DNA from: Megaleporinus macrocephalus
Lineage: Eukaryota > Chordata > Actinopteri > Characiformes > Anostomidae
NCBI GenBank assembly: GCA_021613375.1
Contig: CM038722.1
Coordinates: 22,636,607 to 22,700,606, forward strand
DNA: 64,000 nucleotides
Reading direction: 5' to 3'
Each line of letters begins with the position of its first letter. Within the stretch, counting starts at the first letter, position 1. Shown piece by piece: positions 36,855 through 49,060 of the stretch. The position numbers were made by a program, and so were the translations under genes. The notes beneath the pieces are model-generated. The model did not search any database. It saw nothing but the letters and a program-made list of their open reading frames with translations, and was not told the DNA's origin.

Positions 36855-39800
36855 TCTCAATAGTATATGTTCAGTAAAGTGAATAGATTTTATGTTAAAT
36901 GAATTTATTGGCTGGTTGCAAAGCAGAAATCTGATTACTGCCCAACTCATGCAGAGGGGTTCCCCATTATCTGATTATCTAGGAGCAGTGAACAAATTAT
37001 GGGTAAAATTAGATTTTCCGTAGCTATTGGATTATTGGGAGCATGTAAATGCAATTAATTATGGCTGATTGTTGGATTGTTAGCTATTCCACCTGTGCAC
37101 AATTACAATATTTTGTTTTAATTAATTCAATTTTTTGGGTTGAATAAATGTTTATTGTGATTACTTATCATAATAAATTCAATAATTTGAAAGATAAAGA
37201 ATCTGCAAAGCTTCTCATGGATCACTGATGGGTTTTGAGTTTTGTTTTCTCTTTTCTGTGCAGCCAATGGTCTCCTTGTGGTCAACAACAGAAGTAGCGT
37301 GGCGCTAGCGGGAGAAATGCTTCATTTGAATATCATGGTCGCTGTCCCAGCCAATAGCAGCAGAACCAAAGTTTCCTGCTCCAAAAACAAGCAGGAGGTT
37401 TGGATGAATTATGTTGAAAATATGAAATCTGTTACTAAAGCTGTACACCTGTGGGCTAATATCACCATGCATAACAGCTCGAGCTCTGGAGAATACACCT
37501 TCCGTTACCACTCAGAGAAGCTATACTGGGTGGTCCTTGTAAGAGGTGAGTCAGTTGAGCAAACCACAGATGTGCTGAACTCTTATCATCATCTAAGCCG
37601 CTGAGCCTGTCCCAGCGTTCAATAGGCAGAAGGCAGGAAACACCCTGTAAAGGCCGTCAATCCATCACATGGCCTGTTTAAATATCAGTGCAATAAAAAC
37701 ATGCAAATATATTAAATATTCAGTACTTTTTGAAAGGAGTGTTTAGTTTGTATATTTTATTATCACAAGTTATGTTTATTATATAAAATATGCATAAAAC
37801 AGAAAATAAATTAATTCTAACATAATTAAATTAAATTTCACACTTAATTAAATTAAGTGTGAAAAAGACTATGCAGTGTAATATATTGTGTAGTATAAAG
37901 TTTTCATCATACTTGTTGAATACCTATTGTTTCTTGTGGAGCACATAATACATTTGATGAATAGAAACATAAAGATTTACAGCACAGTTTACCTTCAAAA
38001 TAGTTTTGATAATATTAAAAAATAATATTATGTTTAGTTCCTTTTGTTGCCACCCCACCTATCACTGCAAGAAAATACTCTTTTATAAAATACTGTTTTA
38101 TAATGAAGTATGTTATAGTACAGAAGGAAAATATGTTCTGATTCATAGAGAGTGTATAGTTCAGCGCCTGAAAGGTAAAGATGCAATATTCACTGTAGAG
38201 AAACTTACAGTGGTGGTAGCAGGAACCAGGGGGCACAGAGTCAACAAGCTAGTCATATCAGTTATTATATGTAAAAAAAAATTAAAAATGTTCTGGTTTT
38301 CTTTACTACCATGAATATGTTTTAAAAAAAATTCTCAAAACTATCTGAGGCATGAGAGAGCCCCCGAGCCAACACAGTCCAACACAAAACCGACCCATCT
38401 CTGACTGCCAAAATCAGACCAGTTCCAAAATGAATGATGGGCCAAATCTGAATCTGGCAACCTAGCAAAACCAACATTAGCCCATTGATGGACCTCATTC
38501 CCTCAGTTCATAACTTTAACAGGAGAAACCAAATGCTTATTTTACTTTTAATGGGAGTCAATGGAACCAGAGCTATTTGGGACTACTTCTATTGGTCCAT
38601 TCATCATGAAATTCAGACACAATGCAAACAACCATTGGCATGTTCAATGTAGAAAACTCATAATCCACAAAAATAGAGATACATGTTTTTCATTGGACAG
38701 CGATGATATATATCTTCTTTCATTATTATTTAGAAACTATATTTATTATGATTTAAAAATAACATTATAATAACTAACGTTGAACACATACATTGTACTG
38801 CTTGTTTTATTTTATCAGATAAATCTAAAATAAGGCTTCATTATTAGCTGTAGCCAAATATAGAGATTTTTTTTGTGTTTCTGAATTTGTCACATCATCA
38901 ATATTTTAGATTTTTAATTGACAGTGTTCCTTTTTTTACATTTTCAGACATGCTAGCTCAGTTTTCTGATGTTCGTCATAGAAACCACACCTGACCTGAA
39001 GATTTTAAATTACCGGTGTTGGTATCTGAAAACTAGTCTTCTTTATCAGGTATCAGGTTGAAAGAAAATCAGTGATATCGTCCACTTCTATTAAACCACA
39101 ATCTCCTAACTCTATAATGCTGGTCAAGCAGGTTTAGCTCTGTCTAAGTGGTGAAAAGCATAATTCTGAAGTGAAAATAGATAATCGCTCACTTCTCACT
39201 TGCTTCTATATTTGGAAGATGAAACAATGCTCAGGAAGATCTGAAGAGATGTGCTGAGGATTTGGTTTCACTTTTTCAATTCATCATTTCAGTTGTGGTA
39301 TAAATAAGCATTACAATAAGCACACAGGTAGAGGAACAGATAACCAACAGAAGTGTAGTGCAGCTCTAGAAAAAACAAAAAGTGAGTGATAGTTGAGTCT
39401 TGTGACATACTGGGAAAAAGCTGCCATCGACAGTTGAGCAATAAAAAACTTTTGAAAGTTGAACAACGTCCAAGGGCCACCTGACAACCATCTGTCTTCC
39501 TCTCTCTTACAGATGTGGGTTATATTAGGACAGCTGAACCTGTAGAGCGTGATGTCATTCCTTTGCTGGTCGTCACGGCCATTCTACTCCTCTTCAGCGT
39601 CATTGGATCAGTTTACGTCTTCAAATGGCACAAGGTGATAAAGAAGGCCACTGAACTGAGACCATTTTATTCTCCCTTGGTTTACTATTGTCTTATGCTG
39701 CCTTCATGTGCTCCTCAGAGGCACCTCTTTCCCTTCTGCACAATCATAATTCAAAGGCTTTGCACACTTTGTAGTCGAAGACCTGTTTAACTAGTCAAGA

Positions 39801-42800
39801 TTTGATTTTTCACAAGGGAAACCCTCAGGATTTTCTAGGCCTTCAGAGAAACTCTGGAACTTCAAATGTGTCCTATTTTCCTAACCTCCAGCCCACGGCT
39901 GCCCCTATTGTTAACAAACTACTATAATCTTATAATGATGCTAGCAAACCAAGTTTCACGTTTATGGTCTTGATGGAAGGCCTAGCTTTGATAGTCACAA
40001 TTACTAGATATAATAACTAGATTTTTGATACTTTGTGTTTCCATCATTTGCTGCAGTCATAACAACTAATATGTTTTAGATTTTCAAGTGAAAACATTTC
40101 ATGTGAACATCACATAATTCTCTTTGGAAGGTCTCAACAAACAAATTGCATTTTCATGGCGTCCCTTTAACATGCCATTCCAAGAAAATGAAGCAAGAGC
40201 GTGGTTCATATGCTTTTAAAGCAAACTTTCATTTACTATGTATACAAAATGTTCTATATGCACAAATTATGTATAGTTGCATAGAACTCACCCCATTATG
40301 CTAGATAGATAGATAGACAGACAGCATCACTAGAGCAAAGCTTCTCCACCTTAAATCTTATTAGGATCTGTGTCCTGGGGGTGTTGGAGGAAATTTTCTG
40401 TCATGAGCAATAATCATGAGGTTAGCTGTGAGCTTTCCTATGATAACATCATCTGGAAAGGCTGGAACTGCTCATGGGAAAACTTTCTGCTATTGTACTG
40501 TAGAGTGGTCCTGATTGTTCATTCTTCTAGGGCTTTTTGCTTGGTTAGTTGGTAAAAGAATCTTATTTTGAGGGGTGGACAGGGAGCTGTCTGGTATATG
40601 TGTGTAGGGCAAGAAGAACAGCTGAGCTAGTATATGTAACTGAGGCCACCAGCACCTGGTTAATAAAGCAGCAAGACTATCGCAAAACTGAATTAGTTTA
40701 AAAAACCATTACAGTACATTTACAGTACAGATGATTTTAAATTGCCGTGACCTACATACACATTTATACTAAATAAAGCACCAACAAACCACTTTCCAAT
40801 TCCAGTGTAAACACTTTTAAAGAGCTGTTTGCATGCACTCAGCAGTCCAACATGCGCTTGTTCAATCGTGCATTATTTCTGACTTTGAGCAGTTTAGATG
40901 GTTTGAGGTGGGACTGTGAGAATTAATGAAGCAGTTGCCTGCTAGAAAAACTAGCACAGACCAGCATATGTTGGGTTGGATTCTGGTATGATGGTCAGTA
41001 ATGCTCAGCAGCGATGGAGGCTGGTCACTAAGCCAGCACTAGAGCAGCACAGACCAGTTTAGACCAGCTGTGCTTTTCAGCAGGGTCGATAGGGATTCCT
41101 TGCAACGATTTTTCCTCTATGCAATTTTTTTTTTTGTAAAATGTGCAAAAATGATATAGACAATGGTTTAAGCATTTAGAAAAACTAATGAATTATCAAC
41201 AATTGGCCTTTAAAACCAAACCAATTATGAGTTGCTTCCAGGGTTAGGACCAGAAGGGATATTTAAATATTTTAGGACAGGAACTGTGTTTGTGATAATT
41301 CCTTATTTAACATACAACTTGTGTATCACATGAAGGCAGCATTAGCATCTACGTTAGCATGTTATGCTATTGGTGGTTCCTTGGTTTGGTTTGACCAACC
41401 AGCTAAGCTCCACCAGTAAAACTACTTTTAGCCTACTGCAGCGACAGTGTTCATTTTGTTTGTGCTTTTAGGATCATACTCAGTCAGAGGGGAGTGGAAA
41501 TGGAGTGGAAGTCCAAAACAGAGAGAGCAATACAGGAGTGACAGAACAGGGTTCAAACACTGAATCCGTGTATACGGTGAGCCTGTTTTTCACTTCACTT
41601 TCACTTTTTAACAAACTTTAACTTGCACTGCAATTAAATGTAAAAAATATTGAGTTATTTATCATGAAAATGTAATACAATGCAAAGTGTAACTAGAGTT
41701 TTCAAATTAGCCAAAAAAAATATTGCATGTCAGAAAAAATATATATGTTGATCTCTCTGCCTTTTTGTTGGCGCAGGTTTAGCTTCTGTTCTTACAGGGG
41801 AAGTGAGTACTGAATGAACTTTAGTCAGTGTATTGAGTTCTATTTTAGATAAAAGTAACAAAGTTCAAACGCCGTTTTATTTCACTCATTTAACCTCAGA
41901 TTACTAATTGAAATTAGGATGTTTTGTTTATTAATAAAACCATAACAAATATATAACATGTAGATGTAGGTCACCATTCTGGCACTGCAATGTCATATGG
42001 TTGCAGTCGATTCAGTCCTCTGGAATATAAGACAATCAGTAAAGTGTTGATCCACCTGGAAAGGATAAATTATATATCATTGCTGTACAATGAAAAATAT
42101 GTAACCATAATATGTTTGAAAGGAGCAGCTGTTTTTTATACTGTGTACAAATCTTGTGATGAATGGACCAATAGAAATGCTCCTAAATAACTTGGAAAAT
42201 ATTATGGTTCCTTTGACTTACATTATAAGTAAGACTGTTTTTGTCCTCTCCTGTAAAATTGCCATTTTGGAGATGTTTGTTTTTCTTTGGACAGTGACGA
42301 TATAAAGCAAATATTTTGTTTCCTGTTGCTTGCTTAGTCCATTTTAATAAATAAGTATTTTATTTTATTCCATATAAACATATCTTAATGATGTTGAACA
42401 TATACATATACACCTTCATGTCCTCACAGTCAGGGTTCCCTTAATAAATACCCCCTCATACACATATCCAGGCTCAGCACCTCGTGTGAACTAATCCAAG
42501 CAGTACACATGGCCAATATGCCTTAAAGAGAATATTATGATTCAGCCTACATGAAACCACAGAAAACAGTGCAGTTATTTTCAGTAGCTTACTCCTCAAA
42601 TTCCTCAAACTTTACATTTTTAAAACAGCTGACTCAGCAGCCCAATTGTATTTTGCTGAGCGGTACATTTTCCCACCGAAACGCCTCAAGACACTGGAAA
42701 TCCCACAGAGTGCAACACTGCTGCGGTCATGAAAGAGCGTCAGAATGTGAACATGTCAGGGTTTACACAATGAAACGAGCTGAAGTAATGAAACAAAACC

Positions 42801-43030
42801 GCTGTTGGGCGATAAAGCAAGGTTGCATTTGGTTTGCCCTCAGAAATAATTCCATTACGCCTAAAAACATAAACACAATCATGGATTACCACTTTTTACT
42901 GTTTTGCTTACAACACAAACAGACAATTAACAGACTTTAATTGACTTTAATGGATGACACTATAATAGTATAAATGCAATAAATCCATTATAATCATGTC
43001 TGACTATACATGACGTAACAGATATATATA

Positions 43031-43118
<88 letters not shown>

Positions 43119-45573
43119 ATAAAACAGTAATAATATAAATATAGACCCAGCTCTGCATTTAAACAAAAACAGAAAAATATCTTATGTTTTGTCTTAATAA
43201 CTTAATTGTTTGTTTGTTGTTTTGTAAATATACTTTCATTTCAAAATTGAGGCCTCCAACATGTTGCAAAAACTTGTGAGAGGAAGAATTTAAGACCAGA
43301 AACGTTATGAAATCCTCAGCGAGCCCTAATGACCTTGAACATATGTTTGTCTGTTGTTACTGTTGGGCCATGGCTTACTTGTATAGTTGTTGGGCCACAA
43401 CACACATTACATAAACAAAGTGTGTCTTATGAATATGTTCTCATAGTCTAATAAATGTCTGCTGTATAATCACTTTATTTGGGGGCAGGCATGGGCTGGA
43501 GGTTGGGGAACCAGCCTTGTGATCGGAAAGTTGCCGGTTCAATCCCATGAATTGACAAAACATGACTGAAGTGCCCCCTTAAACAAGACACCTACCTCCC
43601 AACTGCTCCCTGGGCGCTGTGGATAGGGCTGCCCACTGCTCCCTAGTGCTCACTGCCCCCTAGTGTGTATGTTCACTAGTGTTAAACACAGAGGTCAAAT
43701 TCTGCTGTGGAAAGTGGAAAGTAGTTTTAAATTAATATATAATTATTCTTTCCTCTCCGTGTAAAGTGATTGGTCCTAAAAGTGAGTAGCAATTTGTAAC
43801 CAACCACAAGATTAACACAGCTTACCTCTCCTTTTTTTGAGTCTGAGCTAAATAGTAAGTATCTATTATTCACCCAGTAAAACTCATTCAGCAGTAGACT
43901 GGATAAAAGCTTTCCCCTTTTTAAGGTATTGTTTCATCAGCTTCAGTTATTTCACTCAGTAGGCGGCTATGCTAAAACCCTTATCCCCATAATTACTGTG
44001 TTAAAGGCAATAGAAATCTGCTTCATAATCATGTTTTGTCTAAATTCACCTGGGTGTTTACATGAATGGTGGCGCTGTTGTATCCATCTCTTCTATTAGA
44101 CAGCAAGTTTCACAATAACACTTGGAGAGGGAATCACACCAGTAGAGCACCTGGCAACTAATAACGTTTTCAGGAATATTGTGTCAGTGTCTATACGGAT
44201 CTAGACTCTTCCTTTGATTTTGTTGTAGAGTCTGTTTTGCTTCAAATGGAGTCACTTAAAATCTGAGCCTATATGATATTTTTAATCTTTATTGTCAAAT
44301 AAACGTTTGTAGACGTTTGTGTTTTGATAAAAAATAAAACTCTGGAACCTACTGGGAAAAATCCGAGCTGCTACTCTTGGGAAATCCTGAGAAATTTCTG
44401 TAAATCAAGGACTAAAGGTTAAAAAACACTTTAAAAAAGGACATGATCCTGTGGGTTTGGGAATGCTTTGGCAAACCACTATCTGTTCATCATTGCACTA
44501 TACTATGCACAGCAGTAGCCATACAGAAAACACTGAACACTGAAACACTGATGGACTCAAGCTCATCTGAAATGGACTGGGGCTTAGTGGAAACTTATAC
44601 TGTGGCCCAATGAGTCAACCTTTTAGATTATTTATGGAAATAATGGCCGTTGTGTTCTCCAGGCCTAAGAAGAAAAGGTTCAGGGTGTTACCAGCATATA
44701 GGTTGAAGGCCAGGGCCTGTCATAGCATGGCGGGGTAATCAATGACACGCACATGTGTGAAAGCACAATTAATGCTAAACACATTTTCAGCAACATATTC
44801 TGCGTTCTATGCTTATTTCAGCATGACACTGCCAAACTTCATTCTCCATGTAAGACTTATAATGACTTGTATAAAGTATTATTAACCGGAAAGATGATGT
44901 AACACACAGTAAACATGTTTCTGTCCAAACCAATTGTATTATGTAATTAATGAATTGATTTTATGATGTCACAAAACACATTCACATATATCGGACTAGT
45001 CAGCCCACAGCCATTTCAAATTATAAGGAGTGTTAATTGACCTGTTGAAGTTATAATCAATGTTATAGTCTGAATTGCTTTTTGAATACAATACAGTGCA
45101 GCCAATCAGAACATAGCTAATTTACATAAGAGAATATGCGATGCAGTCCTCAGATTATTTTCTGCACCACTGTAATCAGAGTATGCAAGCTTCTCTCCAC
45201 GTTTCACATCAAAACACTCTAAATGACTATTTATATCCGTTTACGTTGTAATAGTTGAGTAATTTTGTATGTATACCATTGTGTATATTCTTCATCTTCC
45301 TTTGTCTCACACCTCCTCTCAGGCCCTCGAATCCAGGCCGGTTTCTATTTATGACGTGCTGAACGTGGACCAAGTCAGAAGGGAAAGCACAGAGAAGCAC
45401 AGGTCAACGGAAATGGTTGGTCAAAATCTAAAATCAGGATGAGTTAGCAAAATCAAAATGATAAGACAAACTGTTTTGAAATATTCTGTCTGAACAACGT
45501 GCACTTCTTTTTTCAGGTCAAGACGTCTCAGGTGGAGGAAGGGATTTTTGAATCTGTCTATGAAAACATGTGA
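35265..45573 (+). CDS. nfam1: NFAM1-like receptor: Ig-like domain, transmembrane segment, ITAM (6 exons)
   Basis: Exons: 35265-35328, 37264-37545, 39513-39634, 41472-41576, 45323-45415 and 45517-45573. The sum is 723 nt, giving 240 residues; junctions are GT-AG with matching phases. Residues 1-20 are a signal peptide. Residues 22-115 form an Ig-like domain with sequons at N30, N52, N87 and N92. Residues 131-152 are a membrane span (VVTAILLLFSVIGSVYVF) followed by basic KWHK. The cytoplasmic tail carries a textbook ITAM: Y190-T-A-L, seven residues, Y201-D-V-L. It ends Y237-E-N-M. Mammalian NFAM1 has the same order, an ITAM with SVYTAL and a VYEN(L) C-terminus; it couples ITAM phosphorylation by Src kinases to Syk/ZAP70 and NFAT activation in immune cells. 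Oddity: C60 has no partner, because the position expected for the second Ig cysteine (SGEYTF, F101) is phenylalanine. The start was chosen because it opens directly into the signal peptide. It could instead be another ITAM Ig receptor, but the two tail motifs favour nfam1. Confidence 0.85.
35535..35665 (-). repeat. Dispersed repeat related to 14360-14530
   Basis: Inside nfam1 intron 1. Contains ACTCCTGTCCTGGAGGTCC and TGTGGACTTCCAGGACTAG, the two ends of a family with opposed GGTCCTGGAG-like words. Its relation to the 14360 copy is by short words only. Confidence 0.4.
36421..36852. repeat. AT palindrome and (TA)n microsatellite in nfam1 intron 1
   Basis: AAGTACTATATATAGTACTT at 36421-36440 is a perfect 20-bp palindrome. 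A TA run with one TG interruption fills 36771-36852. Between them is AT-rich intronic sequence. Confidence 0.9.
38125..38245 (+). repeat. Dispersed repeat family B, copy 2
   Basis: In nfam1 intron 2. Contains CACTGTAGAGAAACTTACAG and GTGGTGGTAGCAGGAACCAG, matching the copy at 3022-3112. Confidence 0.5.
38520..38705 (+). repeat. Dispersed repeat family A, copy 3
   Basis: In nfam1 intron 2. Words ACTTTTAATGGGAGTCAATG, TCTATTGGTCCATTCATC, ATGAAATTCAGACACAATG and TTTTTCATTGGACAGCGATG are in family order. Confidence 0.75.
42115..42305 (-). repeat. Dispersed repeat family A, copy 4 (reverse)
   Basis: In nfam1 intron 4, inverted. GATGAATGGACCAATAGAAA, TTTGACTTACATTATAAGT, AAAATTGCCATTTTGGAG and GGACAGTGACGATATAA are the reverse complement or end words of copies 1-3. 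Confidence 0.7.
43021..43115. repeat. (TA)n microsatellite in nfam1 intron 4
   Basis: A TA run of about 90 bp broken once by TTTA near its left end. It is the longest pure dinucleotide tract in the window. Confidence 0.96.
43481..43735 (+). mobile_element. tRNA-derived SINE
   Basis: In nfam1 intron 4. The head GGCATGGGCTGGAGGTTGGG is followed by a B-box-like GGTTCAATCCC (43536-43546), then the body AACAAGACACCTACCTCCC, GCGCTGTGGATAGGGCTGCC and CCCCCTAGTGTGTATGTTCA. The layout is that of a Pol III SINE common in otophysan fish. Its 3' part is the likely ancestor of the minisatellite at 2036-2925. Confidence 0.75.
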
Positions 45574-45662
45574 TTAAAACTAGCGTGTCTGTGAGGGCTG
45601 TGTGTAGTCCTAGAAGCTTTATATGTACTTTCACAAGAATTATATATCTTTCTCACCAAATA

Positions 45663-45668
45663 ATTAAA
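45663..45668 (+). terminator. Polyadenylation signal ATTAAA
   Basis: The variant signal ATTAAA lies 90 bp after the nfam1 stop codon. It is the nearest plausible signal, giving a short 3' UTR. Confidence 0.45.
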
Positions 45669-45814
45669 AAGCTAATATTTTCCATTTGGTCTAATTGTCT
45701 TTTTAATGAATGATTTTTGGTGCTATGGACAACATGACTTTATAAGTGTGGTAATCATGATGATTTAAAAAATGGATTAAGGACTAGTACTACCTCTCCA
45801 ACTACTGCTACTAT

Positions 45815-46060
45815 ACAGTGGCATGCAAAAGTTTGGGTACCCCCGGTAAGAATTTCTGTTACTGTGAACAGTTAAGTGAATACAATATGAAGTCATCAAA
45901 GACAGGATTAAACATAAAACATTCTTTTCTGTATTCTAAGAAAGACATGTGTGGTTTATGTTTTGGAGACCCATTCAAAGTTTGAGCACCCCATGAGATT
46001 TCAGCTCTCAGGTCATTTTACCATGATCCACAATCTCAGTAAGCTTCTTGACCACAGTCA
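45815..46060 (+). mobile_element. DNA transposon end fragment
   Basis: Starts ACAGTGGCATGCAAAAGTTT and continues GGGTACCCC, a terminal sequence type widespread in fish DNA transposons. AAAGACATGTGTGGTTTATG and CCATGATCCACAATCTCAG follow. The opposite end is missing and the 33-bp minisatellite begins right after it. Confidence 0.5.
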
Positions 46061-46077
46061 CCGTTAGGACAGATGAT

Positions 46078-46435
46078 GCAGGATGGTAGATTAAAGTAGC
46101 CAGTCAGAGAGCAGGATGGTAGATTAAAGTAGCCAGTCAGAGAGCAGGATGGTAGATTGAAGTAGCCAGTCAGAGAGCAGGATGGTAGATTGAAGTAGCC
46201 AGTCAGAGAGCAGGATGGTAGATTAAAGTAGCCAGTCAGAGAGCAGGATGGTATATTGAAGTAGCCAGTCAGAGAGCAGGATGGAACATTGAAGTAGCCA
46301 GTCAGCGAGCAGGATGGTAGATTGAAGTAGCCAGTCAGAGAGCAGGATGGTAGATTGAAGTAGCCAGTCAGAGAGCAGGATGGTAGATTGAAGTAGCCAG
46401 TCAGAGAGCAGGATGGAACATTGAAGTAGCCAATG
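46078..46435. repeat. 33-bp minisatellite
   Basis: About 10.8 copies of a 33-bp unit made of GCAGGATGGTAGATT(A/G)AAG and TAGCCAGTCAGAGA. Copies differ at few positions (TAGATTA, TAGATTG, AACATTG), so it is young or well homogenised. Confidence 0.95.
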
Positions 46436-47119
46436 TGTAATATTTAATACATCTTTAAAGTAAGCTACTGCAGTGTTTCTGGGTATATGTAAGGAAACAC
46501 TAACTGTTAAGTGTTAAAGACCTTAAAATATGAGCAAAATCTCTACTAGCAGGTTGCCATTGTCAGACTGAGATGATGTATGGACAAGGTTTCTCTTGGG
46601 TAACGTCATGCTCTAATAAAGTTGGAAAGATTGAGCCAATAACACCTCTGAGTTCTGATCTTTAGCCCACCATTCCTAGCTTACTATATAAATGAGAGAA
46701 CTGGTTATTGTAGAAACTCAAATGGAAACCCACTTGTAGAAATTATATTGATGTATAAACAATACGTAATTGCATAATTCCATGGTTGGCATGTAAACTA
46801 ATTTATGAAGAGTGGTGCCGTTGATTTTTTAAATAAATCAGGGTTTGTGGTAAAGGGTAAACTTTACGAAACAGATTAAGTCAATGCAAAATAACAGGCA
46901 TTAGTCTTGTGATGTAGCCGACAGTAACTGTTTAATTTCTGTTCAAATTTACTTACAACTTTGCAAACCATCATCATTTCCAATTCTTACATCTGGAATG
47001 CACTGTTTCTTTATTTTTGTCACCATGTATGCTTTATAACAGCTTTATGGCGTCACATCCGTGTCAAAACTAGACGTAAAAACGTGAGGTGAAAAATATA
47101 AACCCCTACGTTTTAACAT

Positions 47120-47700
47120 TTCGTGAGTGTAAATCTGAAACTCGCGAGCACAGAAAGAAGAACTGCCTGCACATCTTTCATAAACACACACTCAAACTGT
47201 CTCTTTTCATCATTTAATGTTTTTTTTCTCTCTCTAGTTATTTTTTCCCGCGCGCAAAGTGCAGCACAGTCGGCTGATCGTGCTCAAGCTTTTACAGGGG
47301 GCGGTGTTGACTTGAATGCTATTGGCTGATGCCGACTGACTGTTACGAACGACCTCTGGAACTACAACAGACATGGTGGACGATTAGGACCTGACATTAG
47401 ATTAAAACTTTGGTTTTTCTCACTTATAATAATGATTTAATAGTCTTAACACTTCTTATCAGCACGTATTCACTCGTTCCCGCTGCAGCTGAGTTAGGCT
47501 GATATGGGATATTCGGCGAATATTTGTATTTCGCCGCTGCTGTAGCTCACAAACAAACAAACAGCCTCCTAAAATCTCTGCAATGACATTTTGTAAGTGG
47601 TGATCAACCAGAGACCAAAGTACGATCACTACATTTCCCCACAGTTCCCCATCTTTCCATTTCTCCCAGTAGAAATCAACACAGCGACGCTGAAGACGGT
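47120..47700 (+). promoter_or_regulatory. GC-rich patch, possible promoter or noncoding exon
   Basis: Between 47240 and 47370 the sequence turns GC-rich (CCCGCGCGCAAAGTGCAGC, GGGGGCGGTG) and has an inverted CCAAT (ATTGGCTGATG). Downstream, GAAGACG is followed by a donor-like GTAAGAG at 47699. No conserved protein frame is visible. It could be a noncoding RNA start or an unrelated CpG patch upstream of f8a. Confidence 0.3.
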
Positions 47701-47919
47701 AAGAGATCATCTGTAAAGTGTGATGCTGTTTTTTTATTTTTGCTCTTTAATCATTTGCTAAGAACCCTTATTTATTGTTTAATCATGACACCATATATAG
47801 GAGCAAGCTGAGCCGCTCCAGCATGTGTGCACAATACAAATTTGATCTTCCTCTTTAAGCATCTGTGGCTAAAGCAGACCTTCTTACCACCAGACACTTC
47901 CTGATACTAACAGACAGTG

Positions 47920-48350
47920 TTACAACCATACAGAGAACAGTGGTTTGGTACAGTGGTTTCTGTGAAATGGTTCACTGTGGAGACTTTCTTTATAGTGGTG
48001 TTAATGGGAACCAGAGGTGTCTACACGTCTACAACACACATATAGCCATTGTATTTACTATCCATACACCACCAGAGAGCCAGCACATGTCTTCTGAGTT
48101 TATATATGTAATACTGATGATGGTAAATTGATTGTAAACCTGAAAAACAAAATCTTTACCGGCCTTACTGTGATCTACGTGTACCACTCTGCCAAAAATT
48201 ATTAAAACAAATGGATTAAAACACATTTTTTAAGCTGATGCTAAAAAAACACATAAACAAGAGGTAATAACCTTGTCAGATGTCTGGTTCCCATGAATAC
48301 CACTGTGAACAAATCTGTCTCTGTCTTAGCTTCTCTAAAATGGAACACTA
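47920..48350. mobile_element. MITE-like element, family B, with inverted ends
   Basis: The left arm (TGGTTCACTGTGGAG and AGTGGTGTTAATGGGAACCA) and the right arm (CTGGTTCCCATGAATACCAC and TGTGAACAAATCTG) are inverted copies of one sequence. Single arms of the same family occur at 3022, 38125, 59760 and 61095. No transposase frame is present. Confidence 0.5.
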
Positions 48351-49060
48351 AACTACACTGAATTACTTGGTTTCCATTTTAACCACTTAATCGTCATGCA
48401 CAAGCTAAGACAACAATCTTGTTGTATCTTGTTGGCTGTTTGGGAAGTTGTCAACAAAGTTTCGTTATACTCACATATAATGACAATAAAGATTCTCTTA
48501 TCTCTTAATGCACAACATGGACCCATATTCATTTCCTACGTTATTGTATGTATTATTGAGTATCTCTTTGGTACATTAATTTTTAATAAATAATTCTTAT
48601 TTATTTACCTCATGGACAAAAATATTTTTTGTAAATATGTTCCTGACTGCAAATATTTACAAATGTCAATAGTTCCTATTAAGTTCCATAGTGAATACAT
48701 AGTCGTGAAACAATCGCGAGGAATTGAGGAATTCGTACTTTATTGCAGAGATATGGAAAATAAAATGTCATTTGGGTCACTTTAAACGGAGGTTGTGCAT
48801 CAAAAGGTTGGTTATGTAGATTTTTTTTTGAAATGGTGGACTTCCCCTTTAACAGTTAGAGTTCCCTTTGAGCAGAATACGCTAAGATGATAAATTATGT
48901 TCATATAATGTTTCTACGGTTCAAAATAGTACTTTTAAAAGAAGTAAACTGATTAAATAATATACAGCGAGGTCAGATCAGATTCCTCTCCGCTGAGAAC
49001 GGTGCAGTTATCCAGATCCGCCAGGAGGCGCTAAACTCTTGTCATGGTCCGGAGAGAGAC

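Noticed and set aside
39515..39790. Longer open frame through the nfam1 transmembrane exon into the next intron
   Set aside because: A consensus-phase junction at 39634 leads in frame to the ITAM exons; the read-through frame has no continuing domain.
43536..43546. tRNA gene suggested by a B-box word
   Set aside because: No full cloverleaf can be formed; the match belongs to a tRNA-derived SINE.
47459..47710. 83-codon minus-strand frame (MISYRLQRRCVDFYWEKW...)
   Set aside because: No family resemblance, and no splice or promoter support on that strand; it was left as part of the GC-rich patch.
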